From Sphingobium algorifonticola (GTDB lineage Bacteria > Pseudomonadota > Alphaproteobacteria > Sphingomonadales > Sphingomonadaceae): a DNA stretch of 64,000 bases. Below the pieces are notes generated by a model, which worked only from the letters and a program-made list of their open reading frames with translations, ran no database searches and had not been told where the DNA came from. Location of the stretch: positions 744,001 through 808,000 of the forward strand of contig NZ_RZUL01000002.1 of NCBI RefSeq assembly GCF_004005485.1. Direction: 5' to 3'. The translations under genes were made by a program, and so were the position numbers. Of this stretch, positions 61,562-64,000 are shown in pieces; position 1 is the stretch's first letter, and every line of letters begins with the position of its first letter.

Positions 61562-61801
61562 TCAGATCGCAATCGTGGCGATATGAGCGCGCACATCGGC
61601 GGATTCGCCTGCGCCGATAATGATCTCGGTCAGCGTGCCCGATCCGGGCGAGGGCACTTCGACGGTCGTCTTGGCCGCCTCCACCTCGACCAGCGGCTCG
61701 CCCGCTTCGACATGCTCGCCCACGGCCTTCAGCCAGCGGACGATTTCCGCGTCCTGCATCCCCATGCCGAATTGCGGGAGCAGCACTTTCATGTTGGCCA
61801 T
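61562..61801 (-). CDS. Stand-alone lipoyl-domain protein
   Basis: A 79-residue single biotinyl/lipoyl domain. The modified lysine is in VEVEAAKTTVEVPSP, and the ends are VLLPQFGMGMQDAEIVRWLK and IIIGAGESADV. AAGGAGAG lies 7 bases before the ATG. It follows the E1-beta gene by 13 bases, where a complete E2 with peripheral-subunit-binding and acyltransferase domains is expected. Here only the swinging-arm domain is present, and the next gene is a PQQ dehydrogenase. An E2 core may be encoded elsewhere, or this domain may act without one. Confidence 0.82.
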   Translation of the reverse strand: MANMKVLLPQFGMGMQDAEIVRWLKAVGEHVEAGEPLVEVEAAKTTVEVPSPGSGTLTEIIIGAGESADVRAHIATIAI

Positions 61802-61814
61802 GATTGCGCTCTCC

Positions 61815-62807
61815 TTACGCTGACACTGGTCGTGCGGTGCCGACCAGTGTGCGGGCGGCCGTGACGATGCGATCAACCGTAGGGTAGAGCGCCTTTTCGA
61901 TCGCGGGAGAGAAAGGCAGATGCGTGTCGGCGGTTGCGACCCGCAGCACCGGGCCGCGCAACGCATCGAACGCCTGTTCGACGATCAGCGCCGATATTTC
62001 GCTCGCCGCGCTGCATGTCTGATGCGCGGGATCGACGGTGATCGCACGCCCTGTCTTGCGCACCGATTTCAGGATCAGCGCCTTGTCGAGCGGCACCAGA
62101 CTGCGCGGGTCCACCACTTCGATCGAAATGCCTTCCTTCGCCAGTACCTCCGCCGCCTTGAGCGCCAGCGGCACTGCCCCCGCTACGGCGATGACCGAAA
62201 TGTCCGTGCCTTCGCGCTTGATGTCGCCCTTGCCCAAAGGGATCATGAAATCGGGGTCGTCCGGCATGTCGGATTTGCTGGTCCAGCAGGTGCTGTCCTC
62301 GAAACACAAAACCGGGTCATCGTCGCGGATCGCGGCCTTCAGCATCCCCTTCATGTCATAAGCGTTGGACGGCACCATGATCTTGAGGCCCGGCACGTTC
62401 ATGAACATGGAATAGGGCCGGTCGCTGTGCTGCGCCGCGTTGGAATTGCCGTAGAATAGGCAGGTGCGGATCACGAGCGGCAGACGCGCCTGACCGCCAT
62501 AGATATAGCGGGACTTGGCGATGATGCTCATGATCTGGTCCATCGCCGGATAGAGGAAAGAGGCGATCGTCGCATCGACGATCGGCCGCATCCCGACCAT
62601 GCTCGCCCCGGCCGCTGCGCCGATGAACCCGTTTTCGGAAATCGGCGTGTCGCGCACCCGCTCCGTCCCGAAGGCCTCGACGAAGCCAGTGGTGGTGCCG
62701 AACACGTTGCAGATGATGTCTTCTCCCATGATGAACACGCGCGGATCGCGCGACATTTCCTCATGCTGGGCCTGGCGGATCGCTTCGAGATAGGTGGCTT
62801 TGGTCAT
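61815..62807 (-). CDS. 2-oxo acid / acetoin dehydrogenase E1 component, beta subunit
   Basis: A 330-residue transketolase-type E1-beta (MTKATYLEAIRQAQHEEMSR, FIMGEDIICNVFG, RVRDTPISENGFIGAAAGAS, SRYIYGGQARLPLVIR). Forms an alpha2beta2 E1 with the gene upstream and uses thiamine diphosphate to decarboxylate or cleave a 2-oxo acid or acetoin-like substrate. The Asp/Glu pattern fits the acetoin/branched-chain group. GAGG lies 9 bases before the ATG. The substrate is unknown. Confidence 0.85.
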   Translation of the reverse strand: MTKATYLEAIRQAQHEEMSRDPRVFIMGEDIICNVFGTTTGFVEAFGTERVRDTPISENGFIGAAAGASMVGMRPIVDATIASFLYPAMDQIMSIIAKSRYIYGGQARLPLVIRTCLFYGNSNAAQHSDRPYSMFMNVPGLKIMVPSNAYDMKGMLKAAIRDDDPVLCFEDSTCWTSKSDMPDDPDFMIPLGKGDIKREGTDISVIAVAGAVPLALKAAEVLAKEGISIEVVDPRSLVPLDKALILKSVRKTGRAITVDPAHQTCSAASEISALIVEQAFDALRGPVLRVATADTHLPFSPAIEKALYPTVDRIVTAARTLVGTARPVSA

Positions 62808-62823
62808 GGGCTGGTCCTCGCCT

Positions 62824-63819
62824 TCAAGCGGTCAGATAATCGGGGATGGGCAGGCGATCGACGAACACATCGTCGAATGCATCGGCCTGTTCGGGATAGG
62901 CACTGTCGCGCGCGAATTGCAGGGCGTCGGCGACTTCGTCCGCAACCTCCTGTTCCATCGCGTCGAGGGTGGCGGCGGCCACGCCCGCTTCCAGAAGCCG
63001 CGCACGATAGAGCGTCAGCGGATCGCGTTTGCGCCATTCGTCCACTTCCGCGCCGCGATCGAGCAGGATGCGCCCCATGTTGACGGCATGATCGGCGTAA
63101 CGATAGGTCTTGGTTTCCACCAGTGTCGGCCCGCCTCCGGTCCTGGCGCGTTCCACCGCCTCGGTTACCGCTGCCTCGACCGCATCCACATCCTGCCCGT
63201 CGACGATGATCGCCGGCATGGCATAGGCCTTCGCCCGCTCGGCTATATCTTTAACCGGCACGGCGGCGGAGGCGGGGGTGGAAACGGCATAGCCGTTGTT
63301 TTCGCACACGAAGATCGCGGGCAGTTTCCACACGGCGGCAAGGTTCATGCCTTCGTGGAATGCGCCCTCGTTGGTCGCGCCGTCGCCGAAGAAGCACAGC
63401 GCCACCCGGTCATTGCCTTGGAGCTTCGATCCCAGCGCCGCCCCGGCCGCCACCGGGATGCCGGACCCAACGATGCTGGTTTCCCCCAGGCTGCCCACGG
63501 AAAAGTCGGACAGGTGCATCGACCCGCCTTTGCCCTTGCAGATGCCTGTCACCTTGCCGAGCAGTTCGGCCATCAGCGGGCGCAGCTTTGCTCCCTTGGC
63601 GATGGGGTGGCCGTGGCTGCGATGCGTGCCGACCATGTAATCGTCGTTACGCAGCGCGATGCAGGCGCCGACGCCGGACGCTTCCTGCCCGGCGTAAGTA
63701 TGCAGCGCACCGGGGATTTCGCCAGCGGCGTGGATGGCCTCCGCCTTGTCCTCGAAATGGCGGATACGCAGCATTCGGCGATATTTTTCAAGGCTGCGGT
63801 CATTGGGTCGATCAGTCAT
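62824..63819 (-). CDS. 2-oxo acid / acetoin dehydrogenase E1 component, alpha subunit
   Basis: A 331-residue E1-alpha. The thiamine diphosphate motif is FFGDGATNEGAFHEGMNLAA followed by VCENNGYAVSTP. Also seen are RTHRSHGHPIAKG-like GTHRSHGHPI, GKGGSMHLSDF and the flexible loop ETKTYRYADHA. AAGGAACCGC precedes the ATG. It heads the E1-alpha, E1-beta, lipoyl, PQQ order, with 16 bases to E1-beta. The gene cut by the right edge ends 27 bases upstream and may be in the same operon. Confidence 0.87.
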   Translation of the reverse strand: MTDRPNDRSLEKYRRMLRIRHFEDKAEAIHAAGEIPGALHTYAGQEASGVGACIALRNDDYMVGTHRSHGHPIAKGAKLRPLMAELLGKVTGICKGKGGSMHLSDFSVGSLGETSIVGSGIPVAAGAALGSKLQGNDRVALCFFGDGATNEGAFHEGMNLAAVWKLPAIFVCENNGYAVSTPASAAVPVKDIAERAKAYAMPAIIVDGQDVDAVEAAVTEAVERARTGGGPTLVETKTYRYADHAVNMGRILLDRGAEVDEWRKRDPLTLYRARLLEAGVAAATLDAMEQEVADEVADALQFARDSAYPEQADAFDDVFVDRLPIPDYLTA

Positions 63820-63846
63820 GGCGGTTCCTTGTGGGGATGGGGGCGG

Positions 63847-64000
63847 TCAGGCGAAGGCAGGTTCTGGTGGGGCGGATGTCTTGCCCGCGACGATCAGTTC
63901 GAGCGGGGCGGCATACATCGGCTCCGGCCCGGTGGCGGTGATCGCATAGACATTTTCCATGTGGCACGGGCCGAGCTTCGCGCCGAAGAACAGGCTGTCG
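63847..64000 (-). CDS. C-terminal end of an unidentified protein, possibly M24 peptidase-like (5' partial)
   Basis: The last 50 residues of a frame that enters from the right edge and stops at 63847-63849. The stretch CHMENVYAITATGPEPMYA resembles the end of creatinase/aminopeptidase (M24) proteins, where an acidic metal ligand lies in a strand before V(T)xxGxExL. The fit is weak since only the tail is visible. It may be part of the E1 operon. Confidence 0.35.
   Translation of the reverse strand, partial: DSLFFGAKLGPCHMENVYAITATGPEPMYAAPLELIVAGKTSAPPEPAFA

Noticed and set aside
1-64000. CRISPR arrays, insertion sequences, tRNA or rRNA genes
   Set aside because: No regularly spaced repeats, transposase motifs, terminal repeats or cloverleaf-forming sequences were recognised on reading; a dedicated tRNA search was not possible.

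Overview
The window reads like a piece of a sphingomonad-type alphaproteobacterial chromosome. This is inferred from the high GC content, three-codon-tight operons with many ATGA/GTGA overlaps, long TonB-dependent receptors next to catabolic genes, and the mix of Rieske, amidohydrolase, SDR and SnoaL genes. No tRNA, rRNA, insertion sequence or CRISPR array was recognised. Nearly all of the sequence is coding.

Left part (1-26.4 kb): aromatic catabolism. A zeta-class GST (cut by the left edge), a gentisate 1,2-dioxygenase and an FAH-family hydrolase together cover gentisate to fumarate plus pyruvate. A fused flavin monooxygenase/old-yellow-enzyme protein of the salicylyl-CoA 5-hydroxylase (2-aminobenzoyl-CoA monooxygenase/reductase) type, a hotdog thioesterase and a MarR regulator can supply gentisate from an aryl-CoA. 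A leftward operon encodes a two-subunit Rieske oxygenase, thiolase, aryl/acyl-CoA ligase, esterase and LysR regulator. Divergent from it are an amidohydrolase and a DUF59/MIP18 protein. Then come Ohr, NTF2-like and NAD-binding proteins, a TonB receptor, and an amidohydrolase-SDR-double SnoaL operon. cysE with a DAACS symporter, a nitrilase-flavin reductase pair and a probably inactive RBBP9-like hydrolase sit near the left end.

Middle (26.4-34.2 kb): a Crp/Fnr regulator with a tiny coupled gene, then a seven-gene rightward operon with overlapping genes: GT4, GT2, MurG-like GT, acyl-CoA dehydrogenase-like, PIG-L deacetylase, NodS-like methyltransferase, GT2. It looks like a pathway for an N-deacetylated, N-methylated glycoconjugate whose product I cannot name. 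A perfect 20-bp interrupted palindrome lies just upstream.

Right-middle (34.8-58.6 kb): carbohydrate use. A sugar-acid dehydratase-like enolase, RraA-like protein and SGNH esterase form one operon. A clan-A glycosidase and SMP-30 lactonase follow. A ten-gene leftward operon encodes a GMC dehydrogenase with its Tat subunit, four isomerase-like TIM barrels, a DUF1080 hydrolase, a Gfo/Idh/MocA oxidoreductase, an MFS permease and D-lactate dehydrogenase, and fits a mostly periplasmic 3-keto-glycoside route. Uronate dehydrogenase, a GntR regulator, a hexuronate-type MFS and a large TonB receptor complete the locus. A common motif (core AGTTGTCA) is found in four of its promoter regions, with a variant in a fifth, which suggests one regulon.

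Right end (58.7-64 kb): a TetR regulator, a membrane-anchored PQQ dehydrogenase, and an E1-alpha/E1-beta/stand-alone lipoyl-domain operon, with a gene cut by the right edge.
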